Shown here piece after piece: positions 35,650 through 44,752 of a DNA stretch of 64,000 nucleotides. Origin of the DNA: Burkholderia multivorans ATCC BAA-247. Lineage in GTDB: Bacteria; Pseudomonadota; Gammaproteobacteria; Burkholderiales; Burkholderiaceae. The position numbers were made by a program, and so were the translations under genes. Position 1 is the first letter of the stretch; each line of letters opens with the position of its first letter. The notes below the pieces were generated by a model that did not search any database, was not told where the DNA came from, and saw only the letters and a list, made by a program, of their open reading frames with translations. The stretch spans positions 1 through 64,000 of the forward strand of contig NZ_CP009830.1 in NCBI RefSeq assembly GCF_000959525.1, in the 5' to 3' direction.

Positions 35650-36999
35650 ATGCCGACCGATACGATCGACATGCGCGACGCACTCGGCATCGCGTGGGCG
35701 GTTCGGACGGGCCGGCTGAGTGCCGTCCAGGTCGCCCGGCAGGCGCTCGACGACATCGGCACGCGCCATGCGCAGTTCAACGCGATCAGCATGTGCTTCG
35801 ATACACGTGCGCTCGAGGCGGCGGCGCGCGTCGACGCGTGCGTGCGCGCCGGCCGCGACGCCGGGCCGCTCGCCGGTGTGCCGTTCGTCGTGAAGAGCAA
35901 TTTCGACGTCGCCGGCTATGCGACCGTCGCAGGTTCGCCGACCCGGCTTCGCGCGCCTGCGGCGCGCTGCGACGCGTCCATGGTCGATCGCCTCGTGCAG
36001 GCCGGCGCGGTGCCGGTCGCCGCAACGCATATGGACGAATTCGCGTGCGGCGCGACCGGCGTCAATCCGCATTTCGGTGCGGTGCGCCTGCCGGCCGACG
36101 CTTCACGCATGACCGGCGGCTCGTCGAGCGGATCGGCGGCCGCAGTGGCTGCCGGCCACGTGCCGCTCGCGCTCGGCAGCGACACGAACGGCTCGATTCG
36201 CGCACCCGCTGCGCTGTGCGGCGTATGGGCGATCAAGCCGACGCACGGGCGGCTGTCGATGGACGGTTGCGTGCCGTATGCGTCTTCGCTCGACGCGGCC
36301 GGCGGGTTCGCGGCGAACCTCGACGATCTTTGCGCGCTTTACGACGCGTTGTCCTGTACGAGCCGCGACGACGCACCGATCGGCCACGCGCCGCTGCGCG
36401 TCGGCGTGCTCACCGGGGAATTCGAACGCCGGGCGGATGCGCAGGTGCGCCGTGCGGTCGAGCGAGCGAGCGCGTGCTTCGCGCAACACGACCATGTGCA
36501 GGCCGTGCCGATCGATGAATCGGTGCTCGAGCCGATCCGCGCGAGTGCGCGCCTCGTGTCGAACTTCGAGGTCGCGCGCCGTCATCGCGCGCTGCTCGAT
36601 GCCGACGCGTCGCGCGTGTCCGCGCATCTGCGCGAGCGTATTCGCACCGGGCTCGCCATCGGCGATGCCGCGTACGCCGACGCGCTCGCCCATCGCGCCG
36701 AGTGGCAGGCACGCCTGGCTGCACTGTTCGAACGCTTCGACATCCTGATCGCGCCGGCAACGCCGTATGTCGCGCCGCGCTTCTCCGATGCAACGGTCGA
36801 CGTCAACGGCGAGGCGCTCGATCCGAAGACGACGCTCGGCATGTTCACGCAACCGATCTCGTTTGCCGGGCTGCCCGTGGTCAGCGCGCCGTGCCACGCG
36901 AAGGGCGAGCTGCCGGCGGGCGTGCAGTTGATCGGCCGGCCCGGCGACGAGCGGCGATGCCTGGCCGCCGCGCGGCGGCTCGTCAGTCCGAACCGGTGA
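35650..36999 (+). CDS. amidase signature family hydrolase
   Basis: 449 aa. The Ser-cisSer-Lys triad is visible: Lys82 (VVKSNF), Ser158 in the GGSSSGSAAA stretch, and nucleophile Ser182 (SDTNGSIRAP). Spacing of 24 residues between the two serines is canonical. Size and motif order resemble AtzF/biuret hydrolase or GatA-like amidases; GatA itself is excluded by context (no gatC or gatB). Last gene of the D-aminoacylase/MFS operon, converging on the IclR gene 33 nt away. Confidence 0.86.
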   Translation: MPTDTIDMRDALGIAWAVRTGRLSAVQVARQALDDIGTRHAQFNAISMCFDTRALEAAARVDACVRAGRDAGPLAGVPFVVKSNFDVAGYATVAGSPTRLRAPAARCDASMVDRLVQAGAVPVAATHMDEFACGATGVNPHFGAVRLPADASRMTGGSSSGSAAAVAAGHVPLALGSDTNGSIRAPAALCGVWAIKPTHGRLSMDGCVPYASSLDAAGGFAANLDDLCALYDALSCTSRDDAPIGHAPLRVGVLTGEFERRADAQVRRAVERASACFAQHDHVQAVPIDESVLEPIRASARLVSNFEVARRHRALLDADASRVSAHLRERIRTGLAIGDAAYADALAHRAEWQARLAALFERFDILIAPATPYVAPRFSDATVDVNGEALDPKTTLGMFTQPISFAGLPVVSAPCHAKGELPAGVQLIGRPGDERRCLAAARRLVSPNR

Positions 37000-37032
37000 G
37001 GTGCGGCGGTTTCCTGCCGTGCGCGTAACGCG

Positions 37033-37881
37033 TCAGTCGCACGTGCCTGCGGGCTCCGGCGCGCGGTAGTTCAACCGCTCGGACAGTTCGCCGGCGGCCT
37101 TCAGCACCTTGCCGACGAGCCCTTGGTCGAGCATCGACTTCTCGAGGAAAGGCCGCGCGACCGTCAGCGTGACCGCGGCGACGATCAACCCGCTGCCGTC
37201 GCGCACGGGCGCGCTGATCACCGAAATGCCGGGCTCGAACGACGACTCGCTCAGCGCATAGCCTTCCGCCGCGTATTTCTGCGCACGCGCATGGACTTCG
37301 GCGGCCGTGCGCGGCGTATGCGGCGTGTAGGTCGGCAGCATCGGTTCGGGAAACAGCGCTTCGAGCTCCGCCAGATCGAGATCGCCGAGCAGCACATGGC
37401 CGTGCACCGACGCATGCGCCGGAATCCGCGTGCCGATATTGACCTTGATCGCGCTCATCACGGAATCCTGCGTCCACGCCTTGGCGACGAACACGACGTC
37501 GCGTCCGTCGCGCACGACCAGATGACTCGCGAAACCGGTCTCGTCGCGCAGCCGCTCGATCACCGGCGTGCCGATATCGGTCAGCGCGAGCGAACTCAGA
37601 TAGTCGAAGCCGAGCTTCATCACGCGCGCGCCGAGCCGGTAGTCGCGGTCGCGATTCGCACGTTCGAGGTAGCCGAGCGTATGCAGCGTCTGCACGAGAC
37701 GCAGCGCGGTCGTACGCGGCAGGCCGAGGCGCTGCGCGATCACGTTGGGCGTCAGCACCGGCTCGCGCGCATTGAACAGTTCGAGCACCCTGAGGCCGCG
37801 CTCCAGCGCGGGTACCAGGTAAGTCTCGTCGTCGGCAGGCGTGCCGGTCGTATCGGGTGTATCGGGTGTATCCGGATTCAT
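37033..37881 (-). CDS. IclR family transcriptional regulator
   Basis: 282 aa. N-terminal winged HTH at about 22-80 (VIAQRLGLPRTTALRLVQTLHTLGYLER) and C-terminal IclR effector domain (about 95-270, HASVHGHVLLGDL). The N-terminal tail PDTPDTPDT is encoded by a 9-bp tandem repeat. It lies directly downstream of an MFS gene on the same strand and near a porin gene; an MFS/porin/IclR set suggests control of sugar acid or aromatic acid uptake. Confidence 0.87.
   Translation of the reverse strand: MNPDTPDTPDTTGTPADDETYLVPALERGLRVLELFNAREPVLTPNVIAQRLGLPRTTALRLVQTLHTLGYLERANRDRDYRLGARVMKLGFDYLSSLALTDIGTPVIERLRDETGFASHLVVRDGRDVVFVAKAWTQDSVMSAIKVNIGTRIPAHASVHGHVLLGDLDLAELEALFPEPMLPTYTPHTPRTAAEVHARAQKYAAEGYALSESSFEPGISVISAPVRDGSGLIVAAVTLTVARPFLEKSMLDQGLVGKVLKAAGELSERLNYRAPEPAGTCD
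37851..37877. repeat. 9-bp tandem repeat, three units (third imperfect)
   Basis: TATCGGGTG at 37851-37859 and 37860-37868, then TATCCGGAT at 37869-37877. It lies in frame at the start of the IclR gene and encodes Asp-Thr-Pro repeats, so copy-number changes would not shift the frame. Confidence 0.7.
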
Positions 37882-37895
37882 CGTGGGCTGGCGTG

Positions 37896-39242
37896 TCAGT
37901 CTTGCACGGTCGACTTCAGCGGTTCGGGCGAGCGGCCGCCGCGTTCGGGCGGATCGAGGTCGATGCGTTTGACCTCGCCGAGCAGGAACGTGTAGCACAG
38001 CGCGCCGATCACCGCGAACACGCTGATCAACCCGAGCGCCCACCCGAACGAACCCGTCTCGCGGACGATGAAGCCGATGGCGATCGGCGTAACGATACCA
38101 GACAGGTTGCCGACGAAGTTGACCGCGCCGCCCGTGATGCCGAGCATGCTGCGCGGCGCGATGTCGCCGATCAGCGACCACGACGCGGACGCGACGCCCT
38201 GCGCGAAAAACGCGAACGACATGATCGCGATCACGATCCAGTTCGTGTCGGTCAGCACCGTCAGCGTCATCGTCGGCACCAGCAGCAGGCCCGTGATGAT
38301 CGGCGTCTTGCGCGCGGTGCCGACGCTCGCGCCGCGTCGCAGCAGCCAGTCCGATAGCGCACCACCGGCGAGTACGCCGATCGACGCGGCCACGAACGGC
38401 ACCGAGGCGACGCCGCCTGCCTTGAGCACCGTCATGTGCCGCTCGCTGATCAGGTAGCTCGGGAACCAGGTGAGGAAAAAGTACAGCGACGACAGCGAGG
38501 CGAACTTGCCCGCGCAGATCGCGACGATCTGCCGGTTGCTGAACACGATCGCGAGCTTGCGCCATGGAAACGGTTCGCCGCGCGCGGGCTTGCCGGTCTC
38601 GACGACGGCGCCGCCGCGCCGGATGTGATCGAGCTCGGCCTGGTTCACCCATCGGCATTGCTCGGGATCGCGGTACAGCAGATACCAGATGCCGGCCCAC
38701 ACGATGCCGACGAGGCCCGTCGCGAAGAAGATCGCGCGCCAGCCGAACGTGCCGGCGATCCAGAACAGCACCGGTGTCAGCGCCGCCATGCCGATGTACT
38801 GGCCGACCAGATAGACGCTCGTCGCGCTGCCGCGTTCGCGCTGCGCGAACCAGATCGACACGACGCGGTTGTTGATCGGGAAGGTCGGCGCCTCGGCGAC
38901 GCCGACGCCGAGCCGCAGCCCGAACAGCGTCGCGAAGCGGCCGGCGAAGCCCTGCAGGAACGTGAAGCTTGACCAGATCAGCAGCGCCAGCGCATACATC
39001 GCGCGCGAGCCGAAGCGATCGACGACCCAGCCGCCGGGCAGGTTCGCCAGCACGTACGTCCACGAATACGCGGAGAACAGCACGCCGATCGCCACCGGGT
39101 CGAGCCCGAACTCGTGCTTGAGCAGCGGCGCGGCGACCGACAGGTTCGCGCGGTCGACATAGTTGACGACGGTGCCGACGAACACGAGAAACAGCATCAG
39201 GAAGCGGACGCGCGTGGGTTTCCGGGCAGCGGTGTCAGGCAT
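37896..39242 (-). CDS. MFS transporter, ACS family (GarP/ExuT/D-galactonate-like)
   Basis: 448 aa with 12 predicted helices; helix 1 carries the ACS motif (GTVVNYVDRANLSVAAP) and the loop after helix 2 has WVVDRFGSR. Closest in pattern to glucarate/galactonate/hexuronate importers. It precedes the IclR gene by 14 nt on the same strand and is divergent from a porin gene, so outer- and inner-membrane uptake plus regulator form one unit. Substrate not assignable. Confidence 0.86.
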   Translation of the reverse strand: MPDTAARKPTRVRFLMLFLVFVGTVVNYVDRANLSVAAPLLKHEFGLDPVAIGVLFSAYSWTYVLANLPGGWVVDRFGSRAMYALALLIWSSFTFLQGFAGRFATLFGLRLGVGVAEAPTFPINNRVVSIWFAQRERGSATSVYLVGQYIGMAALTPVLFWIAGTFGWRAIFFATGLVGIVWAGIWYLLYRDPEQCRWVNQAELDHIRRGGAVVETGKPARGEPFPWRKLAIVFSNRQIVAICAGKFASLSSLYFFLTWFPSYLISERHMTVLKAGGVASVPFVAASIGVLAGGALSDWLLRRGASVGTARKTPIITGLLLVPTMTLTVLTDTNWIVIAIMSFAFFAQGVASASWSLIGDIAPRSMLGITGGAVNFVGNLSGIVTPIAIGFIVRETGSFGWALGLISVFAVIGALCYTFLLGEVKRIDLDPPERGGRSPEPLKSTVQD

Positions 39243-39283
39243 TCGGTCGTCTCTCGTCGGTGTCGTCGGCTTGGCTCTTGAAT

Positions 39284-39297
39284 GACCATATATGGAC
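39284..39297. promoter_or_regulatory. palindrome in divergent MFS/porin promoter region
   Basis: CCATATATGG (39286-39295) is a perfect 10-bp palindrome inside GACCATATATGGAC, 44 nt upstream of the MFS start and about 185 nt upstream of the porin. It is AT-rich against a GC-rich background and is a candidate site for the neighbouring IclR protein; binding is not shown by sequence alone. Confidence 0.4.
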
Positions 39298-39480
39298 ATT
39301 TCGACCATCGGAGCCGCGATCATCGCGTGGTCAAAAATGCCGGTCAAGCAGCACCTGAGTATTTTTCCGCTTGCACGGCGTCGAGCGGCAGTCCTATGAT
39401 TTTTCCACGTAATAACGAAACGACCACCTATGGTCAATTAGACACAGATCTGCCCTCACTCCACTTCCGAAATCCGACAC

Positions 39481-40569
39481 ATGAAAATCCTGCCTCGCAC
39501 GCTTCTGATCGCCGGCTGCGGCGTCTCGCTGGTTTCGCTCGCCCATGGGCAAAGCAGCGCGTTGACGTTATGGGGGCAGGTCGATTCCGGCATCACGTAC
39601 ATCAGCAACAAGCGTGGCGGTTCGTCGTGGGGCACCGCCTCGGGCATCGGTTCGCCGACGCGGTGGGGGTTGCGCGGCAACGAGGATCTCGGCGGCGGCT
39701 ATCGCGCCGTGTTCGCGCTCGAGAGCGGCTTCAACGTCAACACGGGCGCACTGATCAAGACCAATACGCTGTTCGACCGGCAGGCCTACGTCGGCCTCGA
39801 CGGGCCGCTCGGCACACTGACGCTCGGCCGCCAGTCCGATCTGATGGACGACGTCGCGATCCGCTATTCGAATGCGTTCTGGAACCGCAGCCTGTACTCG
39901 TTCCATGCGGGCAATCTGGACAGCCTGACCAACGGCTACCAGATCGAGAACGCCGTCAAGTACCGCAGCCCCGACTGGTACGGCGTGCGGGTCGGCGCGC
40001 TATACGGCTTTGCGGGCTCGGATGCGAGCGGGCACAGCGCGGGCGCGTACGCAACGTACGATCGCGGACCGCTGTCGGCCGGCGTCACCTACATGACGAG
40101 CAAGCGCCGCGTGCTCGATCTCTACAACTACTTCGGCTGGACACGCTTTCTCGGGCAGACGCTGTCGGCGCAGCAGACGTTCCAGTCCAACGCGGTCGAC
40201 AATCTCGGCATCGGACTCACATACCGGGTCGTGCAGCCGTGGACGATCAACTTGCTGTACACGCGTACCGACATCAAGGCTGCGCGGGCGGCCACGCACA
40301 TGCAGAACATCGATGCGGGCACGCTCTATCAGTTCACGGCGGCGGAGGCCGTCACGCTCGACTACACGTATTCGCGCATGGAACGCATGCACTGGAACAC
40401 GTTGGAAGCCGGCAACCTGTATTCGCTGTCGAAACGCACGCAGCTGCAGGCGACGCTGACGTGGCAGCTCGCGTCGGGCAACGGCGCGACGGCCGCGACC
40501 TATCCGAACGGGCCGTCGTCGGGCAGGTCGCAGTTGCTCGCGCATGTTGGGATCACGCATTCGTTCTGA
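39481..40569 (+). CDS. Gram-negative porin (OmpC/OpcP family)
   Basis: 362 aa. Signal peptide residues 1-23 (cleavage after LAHG), mature start QSSALTLWGQVDSGITY and C-terminal Phe (VGITHSF) as in Burkholderia 16-stranded trimeric porins. The eyelet-region signature RWGLRGNEDLGGGYRAVFALE is present. It is divergent from an ACS-type MFS gene and probably provides outer-membrane passage for the same solute. Confidence 0.9.
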   Translation: MKILPRTLLIAGCGVSLVSLAHGQSSALTLWGQVDSGITYISNKRGGSSWGTASGIGSPTRWGLRGNEDLGGGYRAVFALESGFNVNTGALIKTNTLFDRQAYVGLDGPLGTLTLGRQSDLMDDVAIRYSNAFWNRSLYSFHAGNLDSLTNGYQIENAVKYRSPDWYGVRVGALYGFAGSDASGHSAGAYATYDRGPLSAGVTYMTSKRRVLDLYNYFGWTRFLGQTLSAQQTFQSNAVDNLGIGLTYRVVQPWTINLLYTRTDIKAARAATHMQNIDAGTLYQFTAAEAVTLDYTYSRMERMHWNTLEAGNLYSLSKRTQLQATLTWQLASGNGATAATYPNGPSSGRSQLLAHVGITHSF

Positions 40570-40625
40570 ACGCGCGTTCCATACCGGGCGATCGGCCGAA
40601 TGCGCGCAGCAGTCGCACGACCATG

Positions 40626-40648
40626 AAAAACGGGCCTGTCGGCCCGTT
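40626..40648 (-). terminator. rho-independent terminator of the tannase-porin transcript
   Basis: On the minus strand AACGGGCC (40648-40641), loop GACA, GGCCCGTT (40636-40629), continuing into a T-run (40630-40626). It lies about 40 nt after the stop of the minus-strand porin and on the plus strand about 60 nt after the other porin, where it could also act as a weak stem without a T-run. Confidence 0.8.
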
Positions 40649-40687
40649 CACGCCCCTCCATGAAATCGGCGTTGCTTCCCGTTCGTC

Positions 40688-41905
40688 TCAGAACCGGTGA
40701 ATGATCCCGGCACCGAACGCGAACTGATTGCCGGTCGACGACGGCGCCGTGTTCAGCCCGTCGCCGAGCGTCGCGGTCGCATTGACGATATTGCCGGCGC
40801 CGTTCGTACCGAGCGTCTTGCCCTTCGCATGCTGATACGCTTCGAGCAGATACAGCCCGGTGCGCTTCGACAGCGAGTAGTACTGCGACAGGTTGAACTG
40901 ATGATATTGCGCGCTATCGGTGATGCCGTTCGATTCCGTCGCGCGCGTATACGCATAGCCCGCACCGAAATCCCACACCGCCGACGGCTTCCAGTGCAGC
41001 ACCGCGCCCGCCGTATTGAAGATCGCCGTATTGAAGAACTTCGATGCGGCGCCCGGAAGGTACTGCGTGTTCGTGTACGTCGCCGTTGCATCCCACGCGT
41101 CGCTGAACCGGTAGCTGAGGCCGGCCGCGAAGCGCTGCTGCGCCTTCGCCGTCTGATAGCCGTTCGTAACCGCCGACACGCCGATCTGCGAGCCGCCGTT
41201 CGACGTCGTCGAATTCGCGCCCCACGCGCCGCCCGCGGTATTCGAGTTGTTGACGCGCTCGAACGCGACGCCGACGCCGAGCGGGCCGGCCGCATACTGA
41301 ATGCCGGCCGCCCAGGTCGAGCCGGCGTTCGTGCTGCCCGCGACGCCGCCGAGCGAGTACGAGCCGCTCAGCGTCAGGCCGTACCATTTCGGCGACGTGT
41401 ATTCGATCGTGTTGTTCGCACGGTAGATGGTGTCGAGCCCGTCGACGTCGCCCGGGTGCGCGCCGTAGTAGCCCGTGATCCACGTGATCGGGCTGAACGG
41501 CGCCATCGTCTGGTAGTACGACGCGTACTGCCGCCCGGCGGTCAGCGTGCCGTACGTCGCGTTGGTGAGCCCGACCCACGCCTGCCGGCCGAACATCGCG
41601 TCGGTGTACTGCGCGGCGCCGGTGCCCGAATTGAATCCGGATTCGAGCGTGAAGATCGCCTTCGTGCCGCCGCCGAGATCCTCCGTGCCCTTCAGGCCGA
41701 ACCGGCTGCCGGCCCACACGCCCTGATTCATCTTGACGAGCGACTTGCCGCCGGACGTCGAGCCGACCGTCGTCGCGCTGCTCTGGTAGCCGATGCCGTT
41801 GTCGACGATCCCGTACAGCGTGACGCTGCTTTGCGCGAATGCCGGGGCAGCGACCGCGAACGCGACGCCGGACGTCAGCGCCGTCCGCCATGCCTGCTTC
41901 TTCAT
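40688..41905 (-). CDS. Gram-negative porin (OmpC/OpcP family)
   Basis: 405 aa. Signal peptide MKKQAWRTALTSGVAFAVAA (cleavage after APAFA), mature start QSSVTLYGIVDNGIGYQ, constriction-loop block SRFGLKGTEDLGGGTKAIFTLESGF, and C-terminal Phe (GAGIIHRF). A typical Burkholderia general porin. It starts 73 nt after the tannase stop codon on the same strand and ends at a terminator, so it is probably expressed with the tannase/gallate genes. Confidence 0.9.
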   Translation of the reverse strand: MKKQAWRTALTSGVAFAVAAPAFAQSSVTLYGIVDNGIGYQSSATTVGSTSGGKSLVKMNQGVWAGSRFGLKGTEDLGGGTKAIFTLESGFNSGTGAAQYTDAMFGRQAWVGLTNATYGTLTAGRQYASYYQTMAPFSPITWITGYYGAHPGDVDGLDTIYRANNTIEYTSPKWYGLTLSGSYSLGGVAGSTNAGSTWAAGIQYAAGPLGVGVAFERVNNSNTAGGAWGANSTTSNGGSQIGVSAVTNGYQTAKAQQRFAAGLSYRFSDAWDATATYTNTQYLPGAASKFFNTAIFNTAGAVLHWKPSAVWDFGAGYAYTRATESNGITDSAQYHQFNLSQYYSLSKRTGLYLLEAYQHAKGKTLGTNGAGNIVNATATLGDGLNTAPSSTGNQFAFGAGIIHRF

Positions 41906-41978
41906 CGATATGTCTCCTTCGTTGGTTTTGTCTGACAGGATTGAAATGGCGAGCGGCGCATCGACGCCGCTCGTTCGA

Positions 41979-43799
41979 TCAGGGGCGGTACGCGCGCCAG
42001 CCGTTGCCGCCCGTGCACGCGAGTTGCGAACCGTTCACGCGGCACGTCGCTTCGTAGCCCGGCGAGTACAGCCATTCGCCGGCCCAGTGCAGGTCGACGA
42101 ACGGATCGGCCTTCGGCGTGTCGGCGACGAAGTTTGCCGCGTCGTCGGTGCTGCCGCTGCCCGTGTAGCGCGCGGTGGCCGGGTACGGAAACACCGGCCG
42201 CGTGCGCGTCGTGTTGCCGCTCGCGTCGACGATCGACGCGACGATCCGGCCCGGCGTCGTGCCCGTCTCGGTCCACGCCATCAGCGGCGTCAGCACGTCG
42301 AACACGTTCGGCCCCTGGCCGCCGCCGCAGTGCGCGACGCCCGGGAACAGATAGAAGCGCGCGAAGCGGTCGACGTTCGCGTCGCCCATGTAGCGCTTCA
42401 TCGCTTCGTAATATTCGATGCTCGAACGCGGCGAGATATGCTGGTCCTCGAGCCCGTGCCAGAGCAGCAGCTTGCCGTTGCGGCCGGCGAAGCGGCTCAG
42501 GTCGGGATCGGTCGCGGCCAGGTAGTTCGACACGGGGACCACCGTCTTCAGGAAACCCGCGAGCGTGAACTTCAGATCGCCGATTGTCGCGGACGGATAC
42601 GACGCGTTGTAATAGTCGAGGTAGCGCAGGAACGGCAGCACGAAGCCGATCGTGCCGCTCTGCGCGGTGGCCGTCGCCGGCACGAACAGCGTCCAGTTCA
42701 GCTCCGAGCCCCACTCGCGCGATACGAACGGTTCGAGCCGCAGCCCGTCGGCCGTCGTCGCGCCGTCGTGAAGCCGGCGTACGACAGCCGCTTCCTGCGG
42801 CGTCAGGCAGGTCGCGTTCTCCTGGCCGGTTGCACACACGAGCGTCGCGGGATCGAAGCGGCACGCGCGCGGATTGTCGATCACGCCGTCGACGACACCG
42901 TCCAGCGCATCGCATGCTTTCAGCACGGCGGCATGCAGCATCGGCAGCTTGCCGGCGAGCAGGATCGCGTTGCCGGTCTTCGGATCGGTGTTCACGGCGG
43001 CGGGCCACGCGTGATGAAACGTGTTCTGCACGATCAGATCGTTCGCGGGCGCACCGGCGGCGATCCCGTCGAAATCGTCGGGGTAGCGCTGCGCTTCCAT
43101 CAACGCCTCGCGGCCGCCGTCCGAACAGCCGTCGAAGTACGCATAGCGTGCGGGCCGCGCATAGAAGCGCTGGATGATCGCCTTCGCGACCTGCGCGGTC
43201 GCATGCTCGGCGCGATACGCGAAGTCGAGCTTCGCGCGCGGGTCCAGCGCCCAGGCGCCGTCGTTGCCGCCTTCGTGCCCCATGTCGGTTGCGGCCATCG
43301 CGATCGTACCGTTCGTCACCGGCACGCAGGTCGACGCCATCGGCGCGTTGACCGACAGATTGCCGCACAAGCCGCCGCATCCGGTCTGCAGATAGCGCTG
43401 CGTCCAGCCCTGCGTCGGCAGCTGGAGCTCGAACAGCGATGCGCCGGGGCCGATCGTCCCCTTCACGTCGCACATCGGCGCGGCCAGCGTGTTGTTGCCG
43501 ACGACCGTGCCCGCGGGCAGCACGGTCGCGGACGTGATCGTCACGGGGCCATCGGTCACGCCGCTCAGGTCGAGCGATGCGATCGCCTGACACGACATCG
43601 CCGGCATCACGGCCGGCAGATTCGCGAGACCGCCGCTGCTCGCTGCACTTGCCGCGCTCGCCGCCAGCGGCCAGCCGATCATCACCGCGCAGAGCCATCC
43701 GATCGCGATCGCCAGCCGCCGCAGCAGCCGCTCCGTTCCGCTGCCCGTCTCGCGTCCACCCGTGCGCCGCGCGCACGTTGCGTTGCCGTTCGTCTCCAT
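41979..43799 (-). CDS. tannase/feruloyl esterase family alpha/beta hydrolase
   Basis: 606 aa with a signal peptide whose hydrophobic core is about residues 29-50 (cleavage near ASA). The nucleophile elbow is Cys225-Ser226 in DGCSDGG, the CS-D motif of fungal tannases and feruloyl esterases, and the catalytic His is in FPGVAHCGGG near another Cys, consistent with the disulfide linking the catalytic residues in this family. LLLWHGLEDQHISP supplies the acid loop. It hydrolyses galloyl or feruloyl esters in the periplasm or outside the cell. Lying downstream of gallate catabolic genes, gallate release is the likeliest role. AGGAG precedes ATG 43799. Confidence 0.88.
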   Translation of the reverse strand: METNGNATCARRTGGRETGSGTERLLRRLAIAIGWLCAVMIGWPLAASAASAASSGGLANLPAVMPAMSCQAIASLDLSGVTDGPVTITSATVLPAGTVVGNNTLAAPMCDVKGTIGPGASLFELQLPTQGWTQRYLQTGCGGLCGNLSVNAPMASTCVPVTNGTIAMAATDMGHEGGNDGAWALDPRAKLDFAYRAEHATAQVAKAIIQRFYARPARYAYFDGCSDGGREALMEAQRYPDDFDGIAAGAPANDLIVQNTFHHAWPAAVNTDPKTGNAILLAGKLPMLHAAVLKACDALDGVVDGVIDNPRACRFDPATLVCATGQENATCLTPQEAAVVRRLHDGATTADGLRLEPFVSREWGSELNWTLFVPATATAQSGTIGFVLPFLRYLDYYNASYPSATIGDLKFTLAGFLKTVVPVSNYLAATDPDLSRFAGRNGKLLLWHGLEDQHISPRSSIEYYEAMKRYMGDANVDRFARFYLFPGVAHCGGGQGPNVFDVLTPLMAWTETGTTPGRIVASIVDASGNTTRTRPVFPYPATARYTGSGSTDDAANFVADTPKADPFVDLHWAGEWLYSPGYEATCRVNGSQLACTGGNGWRAYRP

Positions 43800-44031
43800 G
43801 TCCGTCTCCTGTCGTTTTGATTGGCGAGCCGTACGCGCGTGTCGCGCGACGGCCGTTCGTGATAGCGTCGACACGCGGTTGAACGCCGTGCATCGACAGG
43901 CGCGACGTTCCGTGGTCAGCATAACGAGCGACGTCGTATCGCTGCGTTGCGAACCGCGCGCCGTGCCATCCGATCTGTTTATCGCTCGGATGCAGCCGAC
44001 GCGCGCCGCCATCCGGTCGCGTATTACGGCG

Positions 44032-44739
44032 TCACGCCGGCTCCATCCCGCACGCGCGCTTTGCCGCATCGTTGTGCGGCGACGCCAGATAGGCGAGAAA
44101 CTGCGCGGCCGAAGCCGGTTCGCGCGCCGCCGTGCAGACCGCCGCCGCGAACACCGTGATCGACTGAATCGTGTCGGGAAGCAGGCCCGCGACGTCGATA
44201 CCGTCGACGTTCGTCAGCTCGCTCAATTGCTGAAAGCCGAGCTCGACGTCGCCGGATGCGATCAGCGAGCCGACCGGTACGCCGGGCGGCGCCTGCACGA
44301 TGCGCGACGCGAGCGCATCGGCGATGCCCCAGCGCGCGAACAAGCGGTTCAGATGCACGCCGCTCGGCCCGGTGGAGTAGCCGATCCGGCGTGCGCACAG
44401 CACCGCGTCGCGCACTGCGGCTTCGGTGCCGAGATCGGGGCGCGGCGTGCCGGCCGGCACCGCCACCGCGATGGCCGAGCGCGCGACGTCGACGCGGCCT
44501 TCGATGTCGACCCGGCCCTCGGCCGCGAGCCGCTCGATCGCGTCGGCTGCGAGCACGACGAAGTCGAACGGCTCGCCGGCCTGCACGCGACGCGCGGCAT
44601 CGACACCGCCGATCGACGTGACGTCGACGCGCCCGCCCGTGTCGTGCGCATAGCACTCGACGAGCCGGGCGAGCAGCGGGCGCGTCGCCATCGACGAGAT
44701 GCCGGCGATCGCGGCCGGCGTGCGGGGCGCGTGTGCCAT
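44032..44739 (-). CDS. ModA/periplasmic-binding-type protein without signal peptide
   Basis: 235 aa. The sequence follows a type 2 periplasmic binding fold (GISSMATRPLLARLVECY, then GVDAARRVQAGEPFDFVVLAADAIERLAAEG, and the hinge block GPSGVHLNRLFARWGI), close to molybdate-binding-like proteins. It begins directly with MAHAPRTPAAIAG and has no signal peptide, so it should be cytosolic. It starts 13 nt after the aldolase stop codon as the last gene of the gallate block. It could be a ligand sensor, carrier or an enzyme built on this fold; no function is claimed. Confidence 0.65.
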   Translation of the reverse strand: MAHAPRTPAAIAGISSMATRPLLARLVECYAHDTGGRVDVTSIGGVDAARRVQAGEPFDFVVLAADAIERLAAEGRVDIEGRVDVARSAIAVAVPAGTPRPDLGTEAAVRDAVLCARRIGYSTGPSGVHLNRLFARWGIADALASRIVQAPPGVPVGSLIASGDVELGFQQLSELTNVDGIDVAGLLPDTIQSITVFAAAVCTAAREPASAAQFLAYLASPHNDAAKRACGMEPA

Positions 44740-44752
44740 CGTCGCCTCCGCG

